Shown: piece by piece, positions 47,113-54,574 of the stretch | How the letters are laid out: the number at the start of each line of letters is the position of its first letter | Position numbering within the stretch: position 1 is the first letter of the stretch | NCBI GenBank assembly: GCA_022428005.1 | Contig: JAKMDI010000014.1 | Coordinates: 1-64,000, forward strand | DNA length: 64,000 bases | Direction: 5' to 3' | DNA from: Flavobacteriaceae bacterium | Lineage (GTDB): Bacteria > Bacteroidota > Bacteroidia > Flavobacteriales > Flavobacteriaceae | Notes under the pieces: model-generated | What the model saw: only the letters and a program-made list of their open reading frames with translations | Databases searched by the model: none | What the model was told of the DNA's origin: nothing | Made by a program: the position numbers and the translations under genes

Positions 47113-47610
47113 ATGGATATCTTCTTGATTTTAATCGGTTTTACCCTTGTATTGTTGGGCCTTGTTGGAAGTTTTGTCCCGATCATCCCAGGTCCCATAA
47201 GTGCTTGGTTGGGTCTGTTGGTTTTATATCAAACTTCATTTTTGGCCTTGGATTTTTATTTTTTAGGCACTGCCCTGATAATCGCCTTGGGTGTTTTTCT
47301 TTTGGATTATTTTATACCTATGATTGGTGCTAAAAAGTTTGGAGGCACCAAAGCGGGGGCCACAGGTGCAACCCTGGGATTACTGATTGGCGTTCTCTTT
47401 ATGGGACCGATAGGGATTTTTGTAGGACCCTTTATTGGAGCCCTGTTTGGAGAATTAATTCGAGATTTTTCTGACAAAAAAACTGCCCTAAAGGCGGCTA
47501 TGGGTTCTCTAATCGGCTTTCTGACTGGGATTTTTTTGAAATTTTCAGTGACCCTTGTTTACGCCATTTATTTTGTTAAAATTTTATGGAATCACCGGTT
47601 AATTATTTAA
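47113..47610 (+). CDS. DUF456 family membrane protein
   Basis: 165 aa, glycine-rich with about four membrane segments. The N-terminus VLLGLVGSFVPIIPGPISAWLGLLVL and the glycine zipper segment KFGGTKAGATGATLGLLIGVLF, GPIGIFVGPFIGALFGEL are the DUF456 hallmark. Function not known. Single gene, divergent from the lipoprotein gene. Confidence 0.88.
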   Translation: MDIFLILIGFTLVLLGLVGSFVPIIPGPISAWLGLLVLYQTSFLALDFYFLGTALIIALGVFLLDYFIPMIGAKKFGGTKAGATGATLGLLIGVLFMGPIGIFVGPFIGALFGELIRDFSDKKTALKAAMGSLIGFLTGIFLKFSVTLVYAIYFVKILWNHRLII

Positions 47611-47742
47611 AAAATGAGTGTCCCCACAACTGTAAAAAATTCAATCAAACCACAACACTATATTTATTTAATGAAATTTTAATGTTGGTTGAAGACTACA
47701 ACAAATTCTCAATCTTCTATTCTTTAAGTTATGGGGGTCACA

Positions 47743-48123
47743 TCATATAATTACTTTTCTTTTTTTTGTTGAATAATTTTCATTGGCCAGACTAATTTCT
47801 CCCGTTGGACTGATCTTTACTTTAACGGGATTGTAGGTCAACCATCCTGTTTTTCTTGAACCAAAATTGTTTATTCTGATATACTCTGGACTTTTTGTTG
47901 TATTGAGTTGGTTGTTATGGGCCTGTCTAAACTCGTAAAAATAAGTCGACAGTTTCTGAACACGGTACAAATTTTGAACCAATAATTCTTTGGGAATATC
48001 CTCAAAAGATTCATGAATTTCAGGGAGGTTCATCAAAAACATATCATTGATATGTAGGGCTGTTACTATCTTACATTTACGGTTGGGAGCAACTGGAGGT
48101 GCTGGTATATTTTTAACTTTCAT
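47743..48123 (-). CDS. Orphan hypothetical protein
   Basis: 126 aa from ATG 48123 (MKVKNIPAPPVAPNRKC); the ORF track extends 14 codons upstream. Soluble, basic, no motif I recognise. It has a proline-rich start, a helical middle (IHESFEDIPKELLVQNLYRVQ) and a beta-like end (IRINNFGSRKTGWLTYNPVKVKISPTGEISL). Flanked by non-coding DNA on both sides (about 130 and 260 nt) with no clear promoter. Confidence 0.5.
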   Translation of the reverse strand: MKVKNIPAPPVAPNRKCKIVTALHINDMFLMNLPEIHESFEDIPKELLVQNLYRVQKLSTYFYEFRQAHNNQLNTTKSPEYIRINNFGSRKTGWLTYNPVKVKISPTGEISLANENYSTKKRKVII

Positions 48124-48384
48124 AATAAGTATAGTTAAAAGTCCTTTCGCATTTGAAAAGATCATTTACTTAGTTCGAAGTGAAATTATTTAATTTTTTA
48201 GGGCGATTTATATCATTTGTATGTTGGTGTCATATTTGGAAGGTTTAACGATTAATTTGGCTTGATTATTGAAACAAACGGAGAGAAAAAAAATAAAAAA
48301 AATGTGAGATTACTCCTACAAAATCTATCCTTGCGATTTAGAAAACCGACCAACCATATTTTTTTTTAAATTTACATTTCATTT

Positions 48385-48591
48385 ATGGAATTGTTTCTCA
48401 TCACATTCGTCTTATTGGCCTTAGCATTTGCGGGTATTGCCATAAAAATATGGGCAAAAAAAGATGGTGAATTTTCTGGAACCTGCGCCAGTCAAAGTCC
48501 TTTTCTCAATAAAGAAAACGAAGTTTGTAGTTACTGTGGTAAAATACCCACAGAACAGAATTGCAAAGCTCCAGACCCTCAGCACAATTAA
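48385..48591 (+). CDS. Small membrane-anchored protein with cysteine pair
   Basis: 68 aa: an N-terminal membrane segment (LFLITFVLLALAFAGIAIKIW) then a tail with four cysteines, including VCSYCGK (CxxC) and further Cys in GTCASQ and EQNCKAP, which may bind zinc or iron. It ends 18 nt before the ECF sigma ATG. No known function; possibly a regulator or partner of the sigma factor (inference). Confidence 0.65.
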   Translation: MELFLITFVLLALAFAGIAIKIWAKKDGEFSGTCASQSPFLNKENEVCSYCGKIPTEQNCKAPDPQHN

Positions 48592-48609
48592 TTTTTGCTT
48601 CACAACTTC

Positions 48610-49167
48610 ATGAAGAATGTCAAGCTTAAAATCAAAGAAGCTCAAAGAAAAGATCAAAAAGCTTTTAACGAACTATTTGATAATCACTGGAGTTATCTCT
48701 ACAGCTTTCAATTGAAGAAGACGAGCAACGCTGAGCTGGCAGAGGAAATCTCAATCATAACATTTGCTCGGGCTTTTGACCGTATTGCCACTTTTGACGA
48801 TAAATATGAGTTTAAAACATGGCTGGTCACCATCTCAAAGAATATCTACAATGATTTAGTTCGAAAACAAAAAAACAAAATCAACCTAAAAACATTATCC
48901 TATCCCGAGGATTTACAAGAATTCTCAACAGAAGATCAGCCTTCTCCCGAGGAAATCATGATTACTAACGAGAACTTAGATGCCCTTTTCGAAAAGATAA
49001 AATCTCTTAAAAAAGACTATCGAAAAATTCTTCAACTTCGGTTTTTCGAGGGATTATCTTATAAAGAAATGAGCATAAAGATGGATCAACCCATTAACAC
49101 GATCAAAGTAAAGCTACTGAGGGCAAAAAATTTATTGAATCAAAAAATCATCAATGATCCTCAGTAA
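48610..49167 (+). CDS. RNA polymerase sigma factor, ECF type
   Basis: 185 aa from ATG 48610 (MKNVKLKIKEAQRKDQ); the track start is an upstream TTG. Region 2 (KAFNELFDNHWSYLYSFQLKKTSNAELAEEISIITFARAFDRIATF) and region 4 (LFEKIKSLKKDYRKILQLRFFEGLSYKEMSIKM, then TIKVKLLRAKNLL) are complete. No anti-sigma gene is adjacent. Its end overlaps the Nramp-like gene by 14 nt. Confidence 0.92.
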   Translation: MKNVKLKIKEAQRKDQKAFNELFDNHWSYLYSFQLKKTSNAELAEEISIITFARAFDRIATFDDKYEFKTWLVTISKNIYNDLVRKQKNKINLKTLSYPEDLQEFSTEDQPSPEEIMITNENLDALFEKIKSLKKDYRKILQLRFFEGLSYKEMSIKMDQPINTIKVKLLRAKNLLNQKIINDPQ

Positions 49168-50371
49168 ATTAAAAAAATTAGGCCCAGGATTGCTCTTTGC
49201 TGGAGCGGCCATTGGGGTTTCACACTTGGTTCAATCCACACGTGCTGGGGCAGATTATGGTTGGGGATTGCTCTGGGCGTTGGTCCTCGTCAATTTATTT
49301 AAATATCCATTCTTTAGGTTTGGCCCGCGCTATGCCTTAGCAACTGGAGAAAGCTTATTGGACGGATACCACAAGCTGGGGAAAAGTTATTTGTGGATCT
49401 ATTTTTTTCTGAATATCGCTACCATGTTTACCATCCAAACTGCAGTCACTATTGTCACTGCTGGATTGGCTGCTAACCTTTTTGACACAGGTGCCAACAT
49501 GATTTTTTGGAGTATTGGTATCACCAGCATTTGCTTTATAATATTGTTGATTGGCAAATACAAACTTTTGGATAAAGTCATTAAAATCATAATCATAACC
49601 CTTACAATAAGCACACTATTGGCGGTTTCCATGGCTTTTCTAAACTCAGGAAAAAATATTGATCTATCACAAGTTTTTCCTCAAGGTAGTGGATTGCTGT
49701 TTGTCATTGCCTTTATGGGTTGGATGCCCGCTCCAATGGATATCTCGATATGGCACTCCATATGGGTATTAGAAAAAAAAGAAAGTTTAAAAAATAAACT
49801 TTCTCTAAAAGAAGGCCTTTTCGATTTTGATGTGGGCTATATCACCACCGTTATTTTAGGGGTCTGTTTTGTGGGACTCGGTGCATTGGTCATGTACGGA
49901 TCTGGGGTTACTTTTTCAAATAAGGGTAACATTTTTGCAGGACAGCTCATTGATTTATACACTTCCAACTTGGGGGAATCTGCCTATGTGATCATTGCCA
50001 TCGCTGCACTGACCACCATGTTCAGTACAACCATTACAACTTTGGATGCCTCCCCCAGGGCCATGTCCAAAAGTGTTCAATTGCTTCTCAATAAAAAAAA
50101 TAAAGATTATTACCTCCTTTGGATTTCAATTCTCGCAATCGGAACCTGTTTAATTTTTCTCTTTTTACTCTCCGAAATGGGGCTACTGGTTCAGATCGCC
50201 ACCGTTTTGTCATTTATTACTGCTCCTTTTTATGCGATTCTAAACTATAGATTGATCACCAGCAAACACACACCAAAAGAATCACAACCCTCGCAAAAAA
50301 TGAAAATACTGAGTATACTGGGGATTTTTTTCTTGCTAGGATTCACACTGGTTTACCTTTTGAGTCTCTAA
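49154..50371 (+). CDS. Nramp-like (SLC11 superfamily) transporter with altered metal-site motifs
   Basis: 405 aa, about eleven membrane segments. The N-terminus LGPGLLFAGAAIGVSHLVQSTRAGADYG aligns with the Nramp TM1 region, but the metal-binding DPGN is replaced by GVSH. The TM6 MPH motif region reads GWMPAPMDISIWHS. So it belongs to the Nramp fold while probably not handling Mn/Fe in the classical way. Overlapping start with the sigma factor implies co-expression. Similar divergent proteins are, from memory, common in flavobacteria. Confidence 0.82.
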   Translation: MILSKLKKLGPGLLFAGAAIGVSHLVQSTRAGADYGWGLLWALVLVNLFKYPFFRFGPRYALATGESLLDGYHKLGKSYLWIYFFLNIATMFTIQTAVTIVTAGLAANLFDTGANMIFWSIGITSICFIILLIGKYKLLDKVIKIIIITLTISTLLAVSMAFLNSGKNIDLSQVFPQGSGLLFVIAFMGWMPAPMDISIWHSIWVLEKKESLKNKLSLKEGLFDFDVGYITTVILGVCFVGLGALVMYGSGVTFSNKGNIFAGQLIDLYTSNLGESAYVIIAIAALTTMFSTTITTLDASPRAMSKSVQLLLNKKNKDYYLLWISILAIGTCLIFLFLLSEMGLLVQIATVLSFITAPFYAILNYRLITSKHTPKESQPSQKMKILSILGIFFLLGFTLVYLLSL

Positions 50372-50389
50372 ATTTACTTTGTATCTTTG
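50359..50389 (+). promoter_or_regulatory. lipA promoter
   Basis: TTTG (50359-50362), 19 nt, TATCTTTG (50382-50389): a full match to the Bacteroidota consensus, overlapping the 3' end of the transporter gene. It fixes the lipA start downstream of about 50395. Confidence 0.7.
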
Positions 50390-50402
50390 TAAAAAAATTG
50401 TT

Positions 50403-51272
50403 TTGGAAATAGCAGAGAGAGAAAATAAAGGCGTAGGTAAACCAAAATGGATTCGGGTAAAACTCCCCACCGGAAAAAAATATACGGAGCTCAGAGGACT
50501 TGTAGAGCAGTACAAGCTCAACACCATCTGTACCTCGGGAAGTTGCCCAAATATGGGAGAGTGCTGGGCTGAAGGCACTGCAACTTTCATGATACTTGGA
50601 AATATATGTACCCGTTCTTGTGGATTTTGTGGGGTGAAAACAGGAAGGCCTGAAAATGTTGATTGGGAAGAACCAGAAAAAGTGGCTCAATCCATCAAAA
50701 TAATGAAAATAAAACACGCTGTTTTAACCTCTGTGGATCGCGATGACCTCAAGGATATGGGATCTATTATTTGGAGTGAGACCATTAAAGCCGTGCGAAG
50801 ATTAAACCCCCATACTACTCTAGAAACTTTGATTCCCGATTTTCAAGGAAACAAAACCAACATAGACCGCATCATCGAAGCCGCTCCAGAAGTAGTTTCT
50901 CACAACTTAGAGACCGTGAGAAGGTTGACCAGAGAGGTAAGAGTACAAGCCAAATACGACCAAAGTTTGGAGGTGCTGAGCTACCTTAAAAAAAATGGAG
51001 TCAACCGGACTAAATCTGGAATCATGTTGGGCCTTGGAGAAAAAGAAGAAGAAGTCTATGAAACACTTCACGACCTGCGAAGTGCGGATGTCGAAGTCGT
51101 AACCATCGGTCAATACCTTCAGCCCACAAAAAAACACCTGCCCGTAAAGTCATTCATAACGCCAGATGTTTTTAAGAAATATGAGGTGGTTGCAAAAGAC
51201 TTAGGGTTTAGACATGTTGAAAGTGGTCCATTGGTGAGGTCTTCCTATAAAGCCCACAAACACGTTCACTAA
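50403..51272 (+). CDS. lipA: Lipoyl synthase
   Basis: 289 aa. The first cluster motif CTSGSCPNMGEC and the radical SAM motif CTRSCGFC are canonical, with TATFMILGNICTR and VLTSVDRDDLKDMG. It inserts sulfur into octanoyl groups of 2-oxoacid dehydrogenases (E2 partners of PdhB). I chose TTG 50403 (MEIAERENKGVGKPKWIRVKLPTGK) because the track start at 50379 falls inside a strong promoter. Confidence 0.95.
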   Translation: MEIAERENKGVGKPKWIRVKLPTGKKYTELRGLVEQYKLNTICTSGSCPNMGECWAEGTATFMILGNICTRSCGFCGVKTGRPENVDWEEPEKVAQSIKIMKIKHAVLTSVDRDDLKDMGSIIWSETIKAVRRLNPHTTLETLIPDFQGNKTNIDRIIEAAPEVVSHNLETVRRLTREVRVQAKYDQSLEVLSYLKKNGVNRTKSGIMLGLGEKEEEVYETLHDLRSADVEVVTIGQYLQPTKKHLPVKSFITPDVFKKYEVVAKDLGFRHVESGPLVRSSYKAHKHVH

Positions 51273-52273
51273 ACAGCTGTGATCAACTGATCAAAAGTTT
51301 TACGTTCTTCCTGGAAGACAAAATCAAGTGCTATTCTCAAACAATACAAACGATCGTCTCCAACTATTTCTTGAAGCTTGGCATGGTCCTTCTCAGTGGT
51401 AAGAATTATTTTACCCCCTGCACGATCAAGGATGGCGCTCCCATCAACGGCTGTATAACTGTGATGATCTCCAAACTTCATGTGGTCAAATGGCCCGTAT
51501 TGTTTTTCTAAGTATTCCGTCAAATGGGAGGTGTCAGCAATTCCTGTAACCAATAAAAAACCAGTTGATAAAATCTTTATATCGACGGGCTTATCGTTTT
51601 GAATCAAAAATTCTTCGTATCGAATCTTGGTAAATAAAACTGGAGCTTTGATATTAATTTCTCTTAGATATTCCGCCTTTTGAAATGGGGAAAAATCCTC
51701 TGGTGTTTTGGTGATTAAAACTACAGCTGCTCTTTTTACTCCAGATCTCGATTCTCGCAATCCTCCAACAGGAAAAATAAAATCTCTGGAGAAGGGGTTT
51801 TCAAATGAGGTAGTCATGATCATCAAATGAGGGCTTACCCATCGATGTTGCATCACGTCGTCACAAACAATGATTTCTGGGATGGGTTTCATGGCTTCAA
51901 TGGCCTTTATCCCCAAGGTCCTTTTTTCTGATACAACCACCCTGGTTTTTGGGTAGCGGTTCATAAACTGAAAAGGTTCGTCTCCCAAGGTGGCTGCGCT
52001 GTCTTTTGAATCTCCAACAAGGAGTCCTTTCGTTTTTCTACCATATCCACGACTTAAGACTGCCATCCGATTTTTTTCCTGGAGGGTTTTGATGAGATAC
52101 ATCACCACGACAGATTTTCCTGTTCCTCCCATTGAGAGGTTACCTACCCCAATAGAAAAAATGGAGGAACGCAACGCGGGCAATATTCCCCGATCAAACA
52201 ACCAATTCCTCAGAGCCATAGTTGCCTGGTAAAGCAGCCCCAAAGGCAAGAAAAGAAAGCGAGCTTTTTTCAA
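51269..52273 (-). CDS. lpxK: Tetraacyldisaccharide 4'-kinase
   Basis: 334 aa. N-terminal amphipathic/hydrophobic start (ARFLFLPLGLLYQATMALRNWLFDRG) and the P-loop SIGVGNLSMGGTGKSVVVMYL; VLSRGYGRKTKG, GDEPFQFMNRYPKTRVVVSEKR and VCDDVMQHRWVSPHL are characteristic. VCDDVMQH replaces the usual DDGxQHR by small changes. It phosphorylates the lipid A precursor. The start is TTG. It converges on lipA with a 4-nt overlap. Confidence 0.94.
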   Translation of the reverse strand: MKKARFLFLPLGLLYQATMALRNWLFDRGILPALRSSIFSIGVGNLSMGGTGKSVVVMYLIKTLQEKNRMAVLSRGYGRKTKGLLVGDSKDSAATLGDEPFQFMNRYPKTRVVVSEKRTLGIKAIEAMKPIPEIIVCDDVMQHRWVSPHLMIMTTSFENPFSRDFIFPVGGLRESRSGVKRAAVVLITKTPEDFSPFQKAEYLREINIKAPVLFTKIRYEEFLIQNDKPVDIKILSTGFLLVTGIADTSHLTEYLEKQYGPFDHMKFGDHHSYTAVDGSAILDRAGGKIILTTEKDHAKLQEIVGDDRLYCLRIALDFVFQEERKTFDQLITAV

Positions 52274-52290
52274 TGTATCTTATACTGTTT

Positions 52291-52298
52291 CAAATTTA
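52291..52298 (-). promoter_or_regulatory. Possible -7 element of the lpxK promoter
   Basis: TAAATTTG, 17 nt before the lpxK start; a TTTG lies 24 nt further upstream, slightly too far. Confidence 0.42.
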
Positions 52299-52357
52299 GA
52301 AAATCCACAGCCATGCGCTTCACAAATGTGGGTTTTCCTTTCAGTGAAAGATAATAT

Positions 52358-52365
52358 TATATTTG
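52358..52365 (+). promoter_or_regulatory. Possible -7 element for the Nif3-family gene
   Basis: TATATTTG, 16 nt before the ATG; no clear -33 element. Confidence 0.48.
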
Positions 52366-52381
52366 CAATGAATTGTAGCGG

Positions 52382-53494
52382 ATGAAAATTCAAGAAATTA
52401 CAGCAATATTAGAGCAGTGGGCACCAAAGACATATGCCGAAGATTTTGATAATGTGGGATTATTGGTCGGTGATCAAAACCAAGAGTGTAAAGGAGTGCT
52501 GATAACCCACGATGTTTTAGAAAATGTAGTGGCCGAGGCGATTGAAAAAAAATTCAACCTCATCGTCACTTTTCATCCTATTATTTTTTCGGGTCTAAAA
52601 AAAATAACCGGGAAAAGCTATGTTGAAAGGGTAGTGGCCAAAGCTGTAAAAAACGACATTGCTATTTATGCACTCCACACAGCATTGGACAATCACCACA
52701 AAGGGGTCAGCCACCAACTAGCAAAAATGTTGGATTTAAAACAAATTGAAATCTTGGTCCCCAAAAAAAATACCCTAAAGCAATTGACAACCTATGTTCC
52801 TAAAGAAAATGAAAAAGCACTGCTAGAAAAATTGTATGGAGCTGGAGCTGGTGCATTGGGCGATTACGATCAATGCAGCTTTACCACTCCTGGTAGCGGT
52901 CATTTTAGAGGGAATGAAAACTCAAATCCCTTTCTCGGAAAACAAATGGTTCCTAAAAAGGTCGCAGAAGTACAGCTGAACCTTATCTTTCAAGCCCATT
53001 TACAGCAGCCTATTCTTCAAGCTCTCTTTGACACCCACCCCTATGAAGAAATAGCCTACGAGATCTATTCCATTGAAAATGAAAATCAAGAAAGAGGGAT
53101 GGGAAGTGTTGGGTTGCTTAAAAAAGAAATGTCGGAGGAAGAATTTCTAAAAACAATTGCCGATAAACTACAAACAAAATTTTTGCGTCACTCAGAACTC
53201 ACAGGCAGCAAGATCAGAAAAGTAGCCGTCCTGGGAGGGTCTGGAAGTTTTGCCATCCAATACGCTAAAAAAGTCAATGCCGATGCATACCTTACGGCTG
53301 ACTTAAAATACCATGATTTTTTTCAAGCTGAGCGCAAGCTCTTGTTGATTGATGGGGGACATTACGAAACAGAGCAGAATACAAAAAATTTGATTCATGA
53401 CCATCTTACAGAAAAAATACCTAATTTTGCAATCGCTTTATCTAAATCGTTAACCAACCCAGTAAACTATTACGCAAATGGCAAAAAAAAATGA
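52382..53494 (+). CDS. Nif3-like dinuclear metal-centre protein (GTP cyclohydrolase 1 type 2 homolog)
   Basis: 370 aa. The metal ligands are in DNVGLLVGD, TFHPIIFSGLKKIT, ALHTALDNHHKGV, and the C-terminal DGGHYETEQ. The insert of about 100 residues in the middle (PKKNTLKQLTTYVPKENEKALLEKL, then HPYEEIAYEIYSI) is the PII-like domain found in longer family members. Forms hexamers; true activity not settled. The next gene overlaps by 17 nt. Confidence 0.92.
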   Translation: MKIQEITAILEQWAPKTYAEDFDNVGLLVGDQNQECKGVLITHDVLENVVAEAIEKKFNLIVTFHPIIFSGLKKITGKSYVERVVAKAVKNDIAIYALHTALDNHHKGVSHQLAKMLDLKQIEILVPKKNTLKQLTTYVPKENEKALLEKLYGAGAGALGDYDQCSFTTPGSGHFRGNENSNPFLGKQMVPKKVAEVQLNLIFQAHLQQPILQALFDTHPYEEIAYEIYSIENENQERGMGSVGLLKKEMSEEEFLKTIADKLQTKFLRHSELTGSKIRKVAVLGGSGSFAIQYAKKVNADAYLTADLKYHDFFQAERKLLLIDGGHYETEQNTKNLIHDHLTEKIPNFAIALSKSLTNPVNYYANGKKK

Positions 53495-54260
53495 GGTAAC
53501 TGTAGAAGAAAAATTAAGAGCCCTCTACGATTTACAATTAATTGACTCTCGGGTAGACGAAATTAGAAATGTCAGAGGAGAGCTCCCTCTCGAAGTTGAA
53601 GACCTCGAGAACGAAATTGCAGGATTGGAAAAAAGATTAGAAAACTTTAATCAAGAAGTGAGCGACTTTGACTTACAGAGCAAAGAACAAAAAAACAATA
53701 TCGAGCAAGCCAAAGAAGAATTTAAAAAATACGAGGAAAAGCTCAAAAATGTTCGAAACAACAGAGAATACAATTCTATTGTTAAAGAACAAGAATATCA
53801 AGAGCTCGAAATCCAACTGTCCGAAAAGCGCATCAAAGAATTTTCTGCTAAAAAAGAGCTTAAAGAAGAAGCCATTGGTCAACTCAGTGAAAAGCTCAAA
53901 GAAAGAAAAAATCACCTCAAAGCAAAAAAAGGGGAATTAGACGAAATTCTTAAAGAAACCGAGAAAGAAGAAAAACTGCTGGCCAAAAAAGCGGGAGAAT
54001 TTCAAAATAAAATCGAGGCCTCTCTTTTCGAAGCTTACAATAAAATAAGAAGTAACGTAAAAAATGGCCTTGCCATCGTCGCTATTGAAAGAGGTGCCTC
54101 CGGGGGCTCATTTTTCACCATCCCTCCTCAAATTCAAATGGAAATTGCCTCTCGTCAAAAAATTATTACAGACGAACACAGTGGAAGAATCCTTGTGGAT
54201 CCTGATTTGGCAAAAGAGGAAAAAGAAAAAATGGAAGCTGTTTTTTCATCCAAAAAATAA
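53478..54260 (+). CDS. Coiled-coil protein of the zinc-ribbon (CdsZ/DUF164-like) family lacking its cysteines
   Basis: 260 aa. YDLQLIDSRVDEIRNVRGELP opens a long coiled coil (residues about 25-180, Glu/Lys rich). The C-terminal part IERGASGGSFFTIPPQIQMEIASRQKIITDEHSGRILVDPDL lines up with the family's zinc ribbon (GxCxxC...CxxCGRIL), but every cysteine is replaced, so no zinc can be bound. From memory, this loss is shared with other Bacteroidota homologs. Overlaps the Nif3-family gene, a frequent neighbour. Confidence 0.85.
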   Translation: MAKKNEVTVEEKLRALYDLQLIDSRVDEIRNVRGELPLEVEDLENEIAGLEKRLENFNQEVSDFDLQSKEQKNNIEQAKEEFKKYEEKLKNVRNNREYNSIVKEQEYQELEIQLSEKRIKEFSAKKELKEEAIGQLSEKLKERKNHLKAKKGELDEILKETEKEEKLLAKKAGEFQNKIEASLFEAYNKIRSNVKNGLAIVAIERGASGGSFFTIPPQIQMEIASRQKIITDEHSGRILVDPDLAKEEKEKMEAVFSSKK

Positions 54261-54574
54261 ACTTAGGGAACTCATCCTGTTCTTCTTAGTGCTCCAGTCT
54301 TATTGAAAACTCAATTTCAAAGAAGAGAGCAATTTGCTGATATTTACATTATGACAATTCGTCTATAGTGAACCCAAGGCAAAGAAATATCCATACAGCG
54401 GAAATTGACCACATCTACATCCAAAAATATTCCTTTTTTTAGAAATATTCTTGTAATTTAAGTGCGAAATTAAATCAAAACAAGACACACTTTTCTCAAA
54501 GCATTTAACATTTTTTACTTAAGATTCACTGAACCTCTTTGAGTTAAGCATTCAAAAATTTAAAAAAATATCAA
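54261..54574. other. Intergenic region without recognisable gene
   Basis: 314 nt, AT-rich. I see a direct repeat AAATATTC (twice around 54426-54450) but no ORF, tRNA, strong terminator or consensus promoter. The leader of the arabinofuranosidase gene must lie here. Confidence 0.4.

Noticed and set aside
53668-53940. Lys/Ser-rich plus-strand ORF inside the coiled-coil gene
   Set aside because: Out-of-frame reading of repetitive Glu/Lys codons; no start signal.
54426-54450. AAATATTC direct repeat as a possible insertion footprint or array
   Set aside because: Only two short copies in AT-rich DNA, no flanking element; chance is sufficient.
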